Of a stretch of DNA of 54,730 nucleotides, positions 9,234 to 18,411 are shown piece after piece. The DNA is from Leeuwenhoekiella polynyae (GTDB lineage Bacteria > Bacteroidota > Bacteroidia > Flavobacteriales > Flavobacteriaceae): the NCBI RefSeq assembly GCF_004104075.1, contig NZ_QOVK01000024.1:1-54730 (forward strand), written 5' to 3'. The translations under genes were made by a program, and so were the position numbers. The notes under the pieces are model-generated. The model did no database searches, was not told the DNA's origin, and worked only from the letters and a program-made list of their open reading frames with translations. Numbering within the stretch: the first letter of the stretch is position 1; every line of letters starts with the position of its first letter.

Positions 9234-11732
9234 ATGCGCTTTTTTATCGCTCTTTTTTGCTGTGTTACCTTACAGTTACAAGCCCAAAAACCCAAAAAGC
9301 CATCTTCTTCAGAAATATATGAACAGCTTAAAGGCCTAAATTTTTTAGGTACGGTTCTTTATTTTGCTGCTCACCCTGATGATGAGAATACAGCTATGAT
9401 TTCTTATCTGGCAAATGACGTTCATGCCAGAACCGGTTATCTTGCACTCACCCGTGGAGATGGAGGTCAGAATCTAATAGGGTCTGAAATAAGAGAGTTA
9501 CTTGGAGTCATTCGCACACAAGAGTTATTAGCCGCCCGAAGAATCGATGGTGGTGAACAGCGGTTTACACGTGCCAATGATTTTGGCTATTCTAAAAATC
9601 CCGAAGAAACACTTGAGTTCTGGGAGCAAGATCAGGTGCTTAGCGATGTTGTTTGGGCTATTCGTAATTTTAAGCCAGACGTGATTATCAATAGATTTGA
9701 TCACCGTTCTCCGGGTTCAACACACGGTCATCATACAACTTCGGCGATGCTCAGCGTAGAAGCTTTTGATCTGGTTAATGACCCTTCTGTTTTTCCGAAT
9801 CAGTTAGAATATACTGAGACCTGGCAACCCCAACGCTTATTCTTTAATACTTCTTGGTGGTTTTACGGCAGTCAGGAAAAATTTAATGAAGCAGATAAAA
9901 GCAATCTGGTTTCTGTAGATGTGGGTAGCTACTACCCTTCTTATGGTTTGAGCAATACCGAAATTTCAGCATTAAGTCGCAGCCAGCACAAGTCACAAGG
10001 CTTTGGTAATACCGGTTCGCGCGGGGATCAAATAGAATATCTCGAACTTTTAAAAGGAAATTATCCGCAAAGCGGAAACATATTTGAAGGGATTGATACC
10101 TCCTGGAATCGTGTTGAAGGCGGTAAGGCAATTGGTGAAATTCTCTATGAAGTTGAAAAAAATTACGACTTCAATAATCCATCAGCCAGTTTACCGGAAT
10201 TACTAAAAGCATATATGCTCATCAAAAATCTAAAAGATGTACATTGGCGTGATTTAAAATCCAAGCAAATTACATCAATAATCAAAGCCTGTTCTGGCCT
10301 GTATTTAGAAGCTGTTACCGGTCAGCAAACCGCTATCGCTAACGAAACAATTAATATTACTTTTGAAGCTATTAACCGAAGTGACTTCCCTATAGAAATA
10401 GAAAGTATTGAATTAGTACCTTCCGGAAAAAAGATTTCCGTTTCTCAGGATTTAGCATTCAACTCAGATTACAAAGAGCAAGTGCAATTGAATACTGGCG
10501 ATGCCGATCTTACTACAGCTTATTGGTTAACCCAAGAAGGTTCTGTAGGAATGTACAAGGTAAACGATCAGAAACTAATAGGTTTACCGGAAACGCCTAA
10601 GGTTTTTAAAACTGTTTTCAATCTAAAAGTAGGTACTGTTCAGATTCCGTTTACAACAGATTTAGTTTACAAATACAATGACCGTGTAGAAGGCGAAGTA
10701 TACGAACCTTTTGAAATTGTTCCGGAAGCTTCGGTGAGTGTTAAAGATCCGGTTATTATTTTCGCGAATGCGGAACCTAAAACCATTTTAACAGATGTTA
10801 CAGCATTTACCGCTAACCTCTCAGGCACAGTCTCATTAAATGTACCAAAAGGATGGAAAACTAGTGCTCCACAAAAGATAACTATTGCTCAAAAAGGCGA
10901 AACAAAAAGTATTGCTTTTACAGTTACTCCCCCTAAAAATGCGAGCGAAGGTCAATTAGAACCACAATTCATTATAAACGGAAAAACGCATACTGATAAA
11001 GTGGTTCGCATAGATTACGATCATATTCCACTGCAAACGCTTACACTGCCTTCTACCAATAAGCTTGTTAGGCTCAATATTGCTAAAAAAGGTGATTATA
11101 TTGGTTATATAGCCGGTGCGGGAGATGTTATTCCTGAGAGTTTAAGACAGATCGGCTATCAAGTTGCAGAGGTTAGCCCGGAAGAAATTACAGCAAAAAA
11201 TCTTGAAAATTTTGATGCTGTGGTAATGGGCGTTCGTGCTTATAATGTAGTTGATCAACTCAAATACAAGCAGCCTATTCTTTTAGACTATGTAAAGAAA
11301 GGAGGTACAATGGTGGTACAGTATAATACTGCTAGAGGTTTTAGTTTTCCTAACTTAGGCCCTTATCCGCTTCACTTAAGTAGTGACCGGGTTACTGATG
11401 AATTTGCAGAAGTAACCGTTTTAGATCCTAAATCTGAAGTTCTCAATTATCCCAATAAAATCACAAACTCTGATTTTGAAGGTTGGGTACAAGAGCGTGG
11501 CCTCTATTTTCCTGATAAATACGACAACGCCTATAAACCTGTAATTTCTATTCACGATAAAGATGAAGCGGCTAATGAAAATAGCCTATTAATCGCTAAA
11601 TACGGTGAAGGTCATTATATTTATACCGGTTTGAGTTTCTTTAGAGAACTTCCTGCGGGAGTTTCTGGGGCATATCGCTTATTTGCAAATATGCTTTCTG
11701 TAGGAAAAAATGACCAAAAAATCAAACAATGA
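9234..11732 (+). CDS. Exported PIG-L family deacetylase
   Basis: 832 residues with a short signal peptide (MRFFIALFCCVTLQLQAQ). The LmbE/PIG-L zinc-deacetylase domain is near 35-250: AAHPDDENT gives His47, Asp49 and Asp50, and STHGHHTTS near 162-170 gives the third ligand. The long C-terminal part looks like beta-sandwich domains followed by a ThuA/GATase-like region (FDAVVMGVRAYNVVDQLKY, near 660-680). PIG-L enzymes remove acetyl groups from N-acetylated sugars. With the symporter and oxidoreductase downstream this suggests handling of an amino sugar in the periplasm followed by import. A -7 box TATCTTTG lies at 9193-9200. Confidence 0.85.
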   Translation: MRFFIALFCCVTLQLQAQKPKKPSSSEIYEQLKGLNFLGTVLYFAAHPDDENTAMISYLANDVHARTGYLALTRGDGGQNLIGSEIRELLGVIRTQELLAARRIDGGEQRFTRANDFGYSKNPEETLEFWEQDQVLSDVVWAIRNFKPDVIINRFDHRSPGSTHGHHTTSAMLSVEAFDLVNDPSVFPNQLEYTETWQPQRLFFNTSWWFYGSQEKFNEADKSNLVSVDVGSYYPSYGLSNTEISALSRSQHKSQGFGNTGSRGDQIEYLELLKGNYPQSGNIFEGIDTSWNRVEGGKAIGEILYEVEKNYDFNNPSASLPELLKAYMLIKNLKDVHWRDLKSKQITSIIKACSGLYLEAVTGQQTAIANETINITFEAINRSDFPIEIESIELVPSGKKISVSQDLAFNSDYKEQVQLNTGDADLTTAYWLTQEGSVGMYKVNDQKLIGLPETPKVFKTVFNLKVGTVQIPFTTDLVYKYNDRVEGEVYEPFEIVPEASVSVKDPVIIFANAEPKTILTDVTAFTANLSGTVSLNVPKGWKTSAPQKITIAQKGETKSIAFTVTPPKNASEGQLEPQFIINGKTHTDKVVRIDYDHIPLQTLTLPSTNKLVRLNIAKKGDYIGYIAGAGDVIPESLRQIGYQVAEVSPEEITAKNLENFDAVVMGVRAYNVVDQLKYKQPILLDYVKKGGTMVVQYNTARGFSFPNLGPYPLHLSSDRVTDEFAEVTVLDPKSEVLNYPNKITNSDFEGWVQERGLYFPDKYDNAYKPVISIHDKDEAANENSLLIAKYGEGHYIYTGLSFFRELPAGVSGAYRLFANMLSVGKNDQKIKQ

Positions 11733-11839
11733 TGCAGCCTAAAAAAGAAGGATGGTCTAAATATTACACGCTCGTACTGATTATGAATGCGGTATATATC
11801 ATTTTGTTTTTTTTATTAATGAATTATTACACCGCATAA
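11729..11839 (+). CDS. 36-residue membrane protein paired with the symporter
   Basis: A short frame that overlaps the PIG-L stop codon (ATGA) and ends one base before the symporter start codon. It encodes MMQPKKEGWSKYYTLVLIMN followed by AVYIILFFLLMNYYTA: a positively charged N-terminus and one transmembrane helix of about 20 residues. The tight coupling on both sides (4-base overlap, 1-base gap) and the sensible single-pass topology make it a real gene. Small accessory proteins encoded beside SSS symporters are known in several families, so a role as symporter subunit or stabiliser is likely, but this is an inference. Confidence 0.75.
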   Translation: MMQPKKEGWSKYYTLVLIMNAVYIILFFLLMNYYTA

Positions 11840-11840
11840 T

Positions 11841-13574
11841 ATGCAACAAATAGACTGGATCGTACTGGTAGCGACACTCGCTTTTATTGTTTTATATGGT
11901 GTGTATAAAACACGTGGTCGTACTAATGTGCAAGATTATATTCGCGGTGGTAATGAATCAAAATGGTGGACAGTAGGTCTGTCAGTCATGGCTACTCAGG
12001 CCAGTGCCATCACTTTTCTTTCTACACCGGGACAGGCCTATAATGATGGGTTAGGTTTTGTTCAGTTTTACTTTGGTCTTCCTATTGCTGTCATTATCAT
12101 TTGTATCTTTTTTATACCCATTTATTATAAACTCAATGTTTATACTGCTTATGAATACTTAGAAAGTAGGTTTGATAAACGCACGCGTTCTCTGGCTTCA
12201 GGATTATTTTTATTATCCAGAGGTCTGGCTGCCGGGATAACCATTTTTGCACCTTCTATTATTTTATCTGCAGTTTTAGGTTGGGATTTAAATACTCTGA
12301 ATATCATCATCGGGTTACTCGTGGTTATTTATACCATTTCTGGTGGTACCAAAGCGGTTACCGTTACTCAAAAACAGCAAATGGGAGTTATCTTTTTAGG
12401 GATGTTTGCTGCCTTTTTTCTAATTATCAGCTACCTACCCGAAGATATTAATTTTAATAAGGCATTAGAAATTGCAGGTGCCGGCGGAAAATTAGACATG
12501 CTTGATTTCTCTTTCGATTTTGATAATCGCTATACCTTTTGGAGTGGAATTTTAGGTGGAACTTTTTTAATGCTTTCTTATTTTGGCACAGATCAAAGTC
12601 AGGTACAGCGTTACCTGAGTGGTAAGTCATTACGCGAAATGCAACTGGGGATGATTTTTAATGGCTTGCTTAAAGTCCCTATGCAATTCTTCATTTTGCT
12701 TGTTGGGGTAATGGTTTTTGTTTTTTATCAATTCAACCCTACTCCTTTAAATTTTAATCCTGCGGCAACAGCTGCGGTTCAGGGCACTCCGTTTGAAAAA
12801 GAATATAACGGTTTGCAAAATAAGCTTGACGAATTACGTTCAGATAAGTCAGAAATAGGATTTCAGGTAGCTGTTGATCCTAATCAAGCGATCACACAAC
12901 CCAATGGTACTATTGTAAAGGCATCCCAAGCTTTAGCCGAAATCAATAAAGAAGAAAATAAAATAAGAAATGAAGCCCGTATGATCATCAGACAGGCAGA
13001 CAAAAATGTCGAGACTAATGATAAAGACTATGTTTTTATACATTTTATACTGAACAATTTACCGCGTGGTCTGATAGGCTTATTACTTGCGGTGATTCTT
13101 TCGGCTGCGATGTCTTCTACAGCATCCGAGTTAAACGCACTCGCCGCAACAACAACAGTCGATTTTTACCGTCGTAATCTGGATGAAGAAAAAGAAGAAT
13201 CTCATTTTGTAGACGCAACAAAATGGTTTACGTTAAGTTGGGGAATTTTAGCAATTCTAATTGCCTGTACTGCCAACCTTTTTGACAACTTAATTCAGTT
13301 GGTAAATATCATTGGTTCTATTTTCTATGGAACCATTTTGGGTATTTTTATGTCAGCTTTCTTTATCAAAAAAATTCAATCTAAAGCTGTTTTCATAGCT
13401 GCTATTCTCACTCAAATTATAATAATCGCATTATTCTGCTTAGATAAATTTGAATATATAAGACTTCCTTACCTATGGCTTAATGTTGTGGGTTGTGCCC
13501 TCGTGATCTCTTTTGGATTGCTATTTCAAATTGCAGGAAAACAAACTTTAAATACCGAATCAACACATTCTTAA
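11841..13574 (+). CDS. Sodium:solute symporter (SSS/SLC5 family)
   Basis: 577 residues with about 13-14 transmembrane helices. SSS hallmarks: GGNESKWWTVGLSVMATQAS in the first helices, TYISGGTKAVTVTQ-like IYTISGGTKAVTVTQKQQMG, and LSAAMSSTASELNALAATTTVDFYRR, the conserved sodium-site region. A charged, coiled-coil-like insertion (about residues 320-385, with FEKEYNGLQNKLDELRSDKS) lies between helices and is larger than in simple transporters. The substrate is unknown; neighbours (PIG-L deacetylase, Gfo/Idh/MocA oxidoreductase) suggest a sugar derivative. It is the third gene of the operon. Confidence 0.9.
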   Translation: MQQIDWIVLVATLAFIVLYGVYKTRGRTNVQDYIRGGNESKWWTVGLSVMATQASAITFLSTPGQAYNDGLGFVQFYFGLPIAVIIICIFFIPIYYKLNVYTAYEYLESRFDKRTRSLASGLFLLSRGLAAGITIFAPSIILSAVLGWDLNTLNIIIGLLVVIYTISGGTKAVTVTQKQQMGVIFLGMFAAFFLIISYLPEDINFNKALEIAGAGGKLDMLDFSFDFDNRYTFWSGILGGTFLMLSYFGTDQSQVQRYLSGKSLREMQLGMIFNGLLKVPMQFFILLVGVMVFVFYQFNPTPLNFNPAATAAVQGTPFEKEYNGLQNKLDELRSDKSEIGFQVAVDPNQAITQPNGTIVKASQALAEINKEENKIRNEARMIIRQADKNVETNDKDYVFIHFILNNLPRGLIGLLLAVILSAAMSSTASELNALAATTTVDFYRRNLDEEKEESHFVDATKWFTLSWGILAILIACTANLFDNLIQLVNIIGSIFYGTILGIFMSAFFIKKIQSKAVFIAAILTQIIIIALFCLDKFEYIRLPYLWLNVVGCALVISFGLLFQIAGKQTLNTESTHS

Positions 13575-14548
13575 TGATGAAAACTATACGCTGGGGAATT
13601 ATAGGCTTAGGTAAAATTGCTAATAGTTTTGCTACCGATCTTCAACAAGTAACTGGATCTGAATTACATGCTGTGGCTTCCCGCTCACAAGAAAAGGCCG
13701 ATGAATTTGGCAAAAAGTATAATGCGAGTAAATGTTACAGCAGCTATGAAGAATTAGCTGAAGATCCGCAGGTTGATGCTGTTTATATTGCAACACCACA
13801 TGTTAGACATCATCAGGATACGTTACTTTGCTTAACTAACGGAAAAGCCGTTTTATGCGAAAAGCCTTTTGCTATGAATTTAGCTCAGGTCAAAGAAATG
13901 ATAAGCGTAGCCAAGGAGAAGAATGTCTTACTTATGGAAGCTTTATGGACGCGTATGATGCCACATTTTAAATTTGTAAAGGAAGAGCTAGAAAGTGGTA
14001 AATATGGTGCTGTAAAAACCTTAACTGCTGATTTTTGTTTTGATGCAGATTTTAATCCTGAAGGTCGCTTATATAATAAAGATCTGGGTGGTGGCTCGTT
14101 ATTAGATATAGGCATATATCCTGTATTCTGTGCATTAGCTTTATTAGGGAATCCTGAGAAAATTTCGGCGAAAGCCAAAATAGGAAAAACCGGAGTAGAT
14201 GAGGAAATAGAAATTACTTTTGAGTACAACTCAGGAACTGAAGCATTTCTAAGCTCAAGTATTTTAAAAGATACTCCTACAATTGCAACTCTTATTTGTG
14301 AAAACGGAATGTTAGTCCTTAACAGTAAATTCCACCACACCGATAAAGTGACGGCAATTTTAAACGGAATAAAAGTTGAACACGATTTTGCCTATACAGG
14401 AAAAGGTTACTATTTTGAGATAGAACATTTTGCCAACCTATTCAGAGAGGGAGAAAAAGAAAGTCCGTTAATGTCGTATGATTTTAGCAGAACACTCATT
14501 AAAACCCTAGACGATATACGTGAGGAAATAGGCTTATTTTATGAATAA
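13574..14548 (+). CDS. Gfo/Idh/MocA family NAD(P)-dependent oxidoreductase
   Basis: 324 residues from the ATG at 13574, which overlaps the symporter stop codon by one base (TAATG). The open frame extends back to 13493 inside the symporter, but that part is not conserved. An N-terminal Rossmann fold (RWGIIGLGKIANSFATDL) is followed by the family motif CEKPFAMN near residue 95 and a C-terminal GFO/IDH domain with a conserved LGGGSLLDIGIYP. Enzymes of this family oxidise or reduce sugars and cyclitols. As last gene of the operon it would act on the imported product. The substrate is unknown. Confidence 0.9.
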   Translation: MMKTIRWGIIGLGKIANSFATDLQQVTGSELHAVASRSQEKADEFGKKYNASKCYSSYEELAEDPQVDAVYIATPHVRHHQDTLLCLTNGKAVLCEKPFAMNLAQVKEMISVAKEKNVLLMEALWTRMMPHFKFVKEELESGKYGAVKTLTADFCFDADFNPEGRLYNKDLGGGSLLDIGIYPVFCALALLGNPEKISAKAKIGKTGVDEEIEITFEYNSGTEAFLSSSILKDTPTIATLICENGMLVLNSKFHHTDKVTAILNGIKVEHDFAYTGKGYYFEIEHFANLFREGEKESPLMSYDFSRTLIKTLDDIREEIGLFYE

Positions 14549-14579
14549 CTAAAATTACAATTGTAAAATCAGATAAATA

Positions 14580-14614
14580 AAAAGCGCCATAAATCAATTG
14601 ATTATGGCGCTTTT
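14580..14614. terminator. Bidirectional terminator between convergent operons
   Basis: A 13-bp stem containing AAAGCGCCATAA / TTATGGCGCTTT (14580-14592 with 14602-14614), with A-runs and T-runs on the outer sides. It sits between the Gfo/Idh/MocA gene and the oppositely oriented DUF2911 gene. Confidence 0.88.
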
Positions 14615-14636
14615 AAATAAGTGCTTATTTAAGAAA

Positions 14637-15476
14637 TTATAGTGCTCCCCACTCTTTTAAAGAGTCTGAATTCATCTTAATATAATCTGCATTACCAGCT
14701 TCTTTGGCACCTGCAAGAGAAGCTTTAGCTGCCTCAATTGCTGCCTTTTTATCTCCAGCTTTAGCTAAGATTAAAGATTGTTGACGCAATTGCCAGAAAC
14801 GTGGAGTTTCAGTCATAGACATTGCCTTATTCATCCACTCTTTAGATTTACTGATGTCTTTTCCGCTATTTAAATAATATACAGCAGCGTTATAGTAATC
14901 TCCGGCGCTTGGTCCGCTAAGCGCAGTATCTATATTCCTCATCACTTCAGCATCTGTCATAACCTCAAATTTTACAGGTACGATTGTATTTTCCCATAAA
15001 AAACTAAGTACAGCGCTATCTGCCATAACCTCATCAATTACAACGGTAAATGTTTCCATAGTCATTGGCATATCAATAGGCTCAACCATGGTTCGCAATG
15101 CTACTTTACTATCATCAAATTCAGTAATCAAAGGATTAGAATGATCGGTATAAAAAACTACTTCCCACATATCTTCACCGGGAACACTGTAAATACTGTA
15201 AGTACCTGCATCTAATTCTTTACCAGAAATCTTAACAGGCTTATCTATTGTGAATTTAGTAGTAGCATTTGCTCCTGTTCTCCAGATTGTACCATATGGA
15301 AGTAATTCTCCAAAAATCTCACGCCCACGCATATTAGGTCTTGAATAATCGATACTAACTTCTGTTAACCCCACAGTTTGTGATAATGTCGCGTGCGGAC
15401 TTGCTGCCGGAGTTTGAATCTGAGCCTGAGCCAAACTTCCCAAAGCTAAAAAGCAAATAAATAGTATTTTTTTCAT
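14637..15476 (-). CDS. DUF2911 exported protein
   Basis: 279 residues with a signal peptide (MKKILFICFLALGSLAQAQ). The DUF2911 signature is clear: SQTVGLTEVSIDYSRPNMRGR, then GELLPYGTIWRTGANATTKF, then GKELDAGTYSIYSVPGEDMWEVVFY. The C-terminal ~90 residues are helical and TPR-like (YYNAAVYYLNSGKDISKSKE, then AIEAAKASLAGAKEAG). The protein is exported, probably periplasmic. The family is common in Bacteroidota and has no known biochemical role. It stands alone, converging on the symporter operon. Confidence 0.88.
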   Translation of the reverse strand: MKKILFICFLALGSLAQAQIQTPAASPHATLSQTVGLTEVSIDYSRPNMRGREIFGELLPYGTIWRTGANATTKFTIDKPVKISGKELDAGTYSIYSVPGEDMWEVVFYTDHSNPLITEFDDSKVALRTMVEPIDMPMTMETFTVVIDEVMADSAVLSFLWENTIVPVKFEVMTDAEVMRNIDTALSGPSAGDYYNAAVYYLNSGKDISKSKEWMNKAMSMTETPRFWQLRQQSLILAKAGDKKAAIEAAKASLAGAKEAGNADYIKMNSDSLKEWGAL

Positions 15477-15762
15477 TTTAATAATAAATTTTAATTAGTA
15501 GTGTGTTCTTTTTTAATCAATTACAACTTTAAAGATAGCACTTTAAGCTAACATATATAACGTTATAACAGGGACACCAAATTACTAATAAATAGAGGTA
15601 ATAAGGGTTGAATACCGGCATTTTTTTAAAGAATATTTCTACTCCATCTATATAAAAAAATAAAACGATTTTAATTTTTGTTTAACTCAAATGCTTTTTT
15701 GTTAAACATTTTAGCCTTTATATTTACAAGGTATTCACTTTAAACCGGCTAAACCTATATCT

Positions 15763-16275
15763 ATGAAAATTTACACGATCCATACCAAGCAAAAGCTACC
15801 CATAACTACTGAAGAGGCGTGGAATTTTCTTTCAGACCCTAAAAATTTACAGACCATAACTCCAGACTATATGGGGTTTGAGATACAGTCTGGCGCAGAC
15901 CGCCCGATGTTTACGGGACAACTTATACAATACAAAGTATCACCGGTGGTAGGCATAAAAATGGGTTGGGTTACTGAAATCACGCACGTAAAACATATGG
16001 AATACTTTGTAGATGAGCAACGTTTTGGTCCCTATGCTTTATGGCATCACAAACATTTTATAAAAGAAATCCCCGGCGGTGTTGAAATGGAGGATATTGT
16101 AGATTATAAAGTCCCAATGGGCATTGTAGGTCAATTGGTACATCCATTTTTAGTTAAGCCGAAATTGCAAGAAATTTTTGAATTCAGAGAACAAAAACTT
16201 AATGAGTTATTTGGCAAATACGATCCCAATACGCAAGAAACGGAAGGTGTTCTAAAAAGTGAAATTTTAAATTAA
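15763..16275 (+). CDS. SRPBCC family protein
   Basis: 170 residues with a START/Bet v 1-like fold: TTEEAWNFLSDPKNLQTITPDYMGFEI at the N-terminus, a central GWVTEITHVKHMEYFVDEQRFGPYALWHHKHFI, and a final helix MGIVGQLVHPFLVKPKLQEIFEFR. Relatives are often mislabelled as cell-division inhibitors; a hydrophobic ligand is the likely partner. It begins the SRPBCC-SDR-photolyase operon, three bases ahead of the SDR gene, an arrangement often seen near light-response genes in Bacteroidota. A degenerate -7 box TATATTTA lies at 15719-15726. Confidence 0.85.
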   Translation: MKIYTIHTKQKLPITTEEAWNFLSDPKNLQTITPDYMGFEIQSGADRPMFTGQLIQYKVSPVVGIKMGWVTEITHVKHMEYFVDEQRFGPYALWHHKHFIKEIPGGVEMEDIVDYKVPMGIVGQLVHPFLVKPKLQEIFEFREQKLNELFGKYDPNTQETEGVLKSEILN

Positions 16276-16278
16276 GCT

Positions 16279-16977
16279 ATGAAAAAGAATATACTACTTA
16301 TAGGAGGATCACACGGTATTGGTAATGCTTTGGCAAAATTAATATACAGGGATTATAATATATATGTTGCATCGCGTAACGAGAAAGGTTTAGAAAACAT
16401 TGAAGCCACATATATAAATTATGATGTTGAAAATAGCATATTAGACACTGAGAACCTGCCTGAAGTTTTAGACGGATTTGTTTACTGTCCCGGCTCGATA
16501 AACCTGAAACCTTTTAAAATGTTGAGTGAAGAAAGTTTTGAACAGGATATGAAGCTTAATTTCTTCGGGTTGATAAAATCACTAAAAGCGGTTACTGAGC
16601 TTCTGAAAAAATCTGAACAAGCAAGTTTAATATTTTTCAGCACAGTTGCTGTAAAAGTCGGTATGCCTTTTCATACTAGTGTCGCAGCATCTAAAGGGGC
16701 TATTGAAGGTTTTGCTAAATCGCTGGCAGCAGAATATGCTCCCAAATTTAGAGTAAATGTTATCGCTCCATCATTAACAGATACGCCACTAGCTGAGAAA
16801 CTTCTAGGCAATGAGAAAAAGCGAGAGAAAATGGATGAACGCCATCCGCTAAAACGCGTAGGAACCCCAGATGATATCGCAAAAATTGCAAGCTTCCTCT
16901 TGAGTGAAGATAGCAGCTGGGTGACAGGGCAAATTCTGGGAGTAGACGGCGGAATGTCAACCTTAAATGTGTCTTAG
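16279..16977 (+). CDS. SDR family protein lacking the catalytic tyrosine
   Basis: 232 residues. The cofactor motif is GGSHGIGNALA (residues 9-19), a variant of TGxxxGIG, and the C-terminus ends in VTGQILGVDGGMS as in classical short-chain dehydrogenases. The active site is unusual: Ser121 (FFSTVAV) and Lys139 (VAASKGAIEGF) are present, but the Tyr expected four residues before the Lys is Val135. Normal SDR chemistry would be impaired, so it may bind NAD(P) for another purpose or use a different acid/base. It lies in an operon with the SRPBCC protein and a photolyase. Confidence 0.88.
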   Translation: MKKNILLIGGSHGIGNALAKLIYRDYNIYVASRNEKGLENIEATYINYDVENSILDTENLPEVLDGFVYCPGSINLKPFKMLSEESFEQDMKLNFFGLIKSLKAVTELLKKSEQASLIFFSTVAVKVGMPFHTSVAASKGAIEGFAKSLAAEYAPKFRVNVIAPSLTDTPLAEKLLGNEKKREKMDERHPLKRVGTPDDIAKIASFLLSEDSSWVTGQILGVDGGMSTLNVS

Positions 16978-17025
16978 TCGAGTTTTCCTAAATCCAATTA
17001 TTCACTTAACCAACCAATTTTAATT

Positions 17026-18330
17026 ATGAGTAAGCTTTCTGTTTTTTGGTTTCGAAGAGACCTAAGACTTGACGATAACGTGGGATTTCTTGAAGCCTTA
17101 AAGGGTGATGATCCTGTACTCCCTATTTTTATTTTTGATAAAGAGATATTAGATAAACTCCCTAAAGATGATGCACGGGTGACTTTTATCTATAATTCGC
17201 TTCAGAAAATGCGTAAAACAATGCAAGATGAATATGACAGTTCACTAGCATTATTTTATGGAAACCCACAGGATGTCTGGAAACAACTTACTAAAGATTA
17301 TGACATTCAAACGGTTTATACTAACCACGATTATGAACCTTATGCACTGAAGCGCGATGCGGAACTAAAAAACTTTTTAGAAGAAAAAGAAATCGCTTTT
17401 AAAACCTTTAAAGATCAGGTGATCTTTGAGAAAAGTGAGGTGGTAAAAAATGATGGCGATCCTTACGTTGTTTTTACTCCTTATAAAAATAAATGGCGTG
17501 AAGTATTTGATGAAGATCAACACCTTAAAATTCATTACACAAGCCAATATCTTGATAATTTAATCGAAAATAGCCGATTGCCTAATCTTGATTTAAGCAA
17601 CATGGGTTTTATAAAATCGGATGTTGAGATTCCCGATTATAATGTAACTCCTACCCTAATTCAAAATTATGAAGATACCCGAAACTTTCCGGCAAAAGAT
17701 GGCACTTCCCATCTAGGTCCACATTTACGTTTTGGAACCGTAAGTATTCGTAAAATGGTAACAAAAGCAATTGCTGAAAAGAATACCATTTTTTGGAGCG
17801 AATTGATTTGGCGTGAATTTTTTATGCAAATACTCTATCACTACCCTAAAACGGTTGATAAATCGTTTAGACCTAAATACGACCGCATCGAGTGGCGCAA
17901 CAACGAAGAAGAATTTGAAAAATGGAAAAACGGAGAGACGGGATTTCTTTTAGTTGATGCCGGAATGCGACAACTCAATAAAACCGGTTATATGCACAAT
18001 CGTGTACGCATGTTAGTCGCTAGTTTTTTATGCAAACATTTATTGATTGACTGGCGCTGGGGAGAAACCTATTTTGCCGAAAAACTATTAGATTATGAGC
18101 AATCTAGTAATGTTGGAAATTGGCAATGGGCTGCGGGAAGTGGCGTAGATGCCGCTCCTTATTTCAGAATTTTTAATCCTATGACTCAGGTTGATAAATT
18201 TGATAAAGACAAAAAATACATCAAAGAATTTATTCCGGAATACGATACTGCTGATTACCCTGAAAAAATGGTAGACCACAAGGAAGCACGGGAACGCTGT
18301 CTCAAAACCTATAAAGCAGCTGTATCTTAA
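17026..18330 (+). CDS. phr: Deoxyribodipyrimidine photolyase (class I)
   Basis: 434 residues. An N-terminal antenna domain (KLSVFWFRRDLRLDDNVGF) is followed by a FAD-binding helical domain with WSELIWREFFMQILYHYP, then GMRQLNKTGYMHNRVRMLVA and NVGNWQWAAGSGVDAAPYFR, the core of CPD photolyases. It repairs cyclobutane pyrimidine dimers with blue light. The signature residues around the FAD N5 (NWQWAAGSG, then an Asp) fit a repair enzyme rather than a pure cryptochrome, but sequence alone cannot exclude the latter. It starts 48 bases after the SDR stop, the last gene of the operon. Confidence 0.92.
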   Translation: MSKLSVFWFRRDLRLDDNVGFLEALKGDDPVLPIFIFDKEILDKLPKDDARVTFIYNSLQKMRKTMQDEYDSSLALFYGNPQDVWKQLTKDYDIQTVYTNHDYEPYALKRDAELKNFLEEKEIAFKTFKDQVIFEKSEVVKNDGDPYVVFTPYKNKWREVFDEDQHLKIHYTSQYLDNLIENSRLPNLDLSNMGFIKSDVEIPDYNVTPTLIQNYEDTRNFPAKDGTSHLGPHLRFGTVSIRKMVTKAIAEKNTIFWSELIWREFFMQILYHYPKTVDKSFRPKYDRIEWRNNEEEFEKWKNGETGFLLVDAGMRQLNKTGYMHNRVRMLVASFLCKHLLIDWRWGETYFAEKLLDYEQSSNVGNWQWAAGSGVDAAPYFRIFNPMTQVDKFDKDKKYIKEFIPEYDTADYPEKMVDHKEARERCLKTYKAAVS

Positions 18331-18411
18331 AGTATTTATAATTACTACTAAGCTTAGCTTAAATGCATACAATCAATGATTTTACTGTTTTAATTTTATA
18401 AAAAACTTGTT

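Noticed and set aside
13493-13573. Upstream extension of the Gfo/Idh/MocA frame inside the symporter gene.
   Set aside because: It shadows the symporter coding sequence, and the Rossmann fold starts directly after the ATG at 13574.
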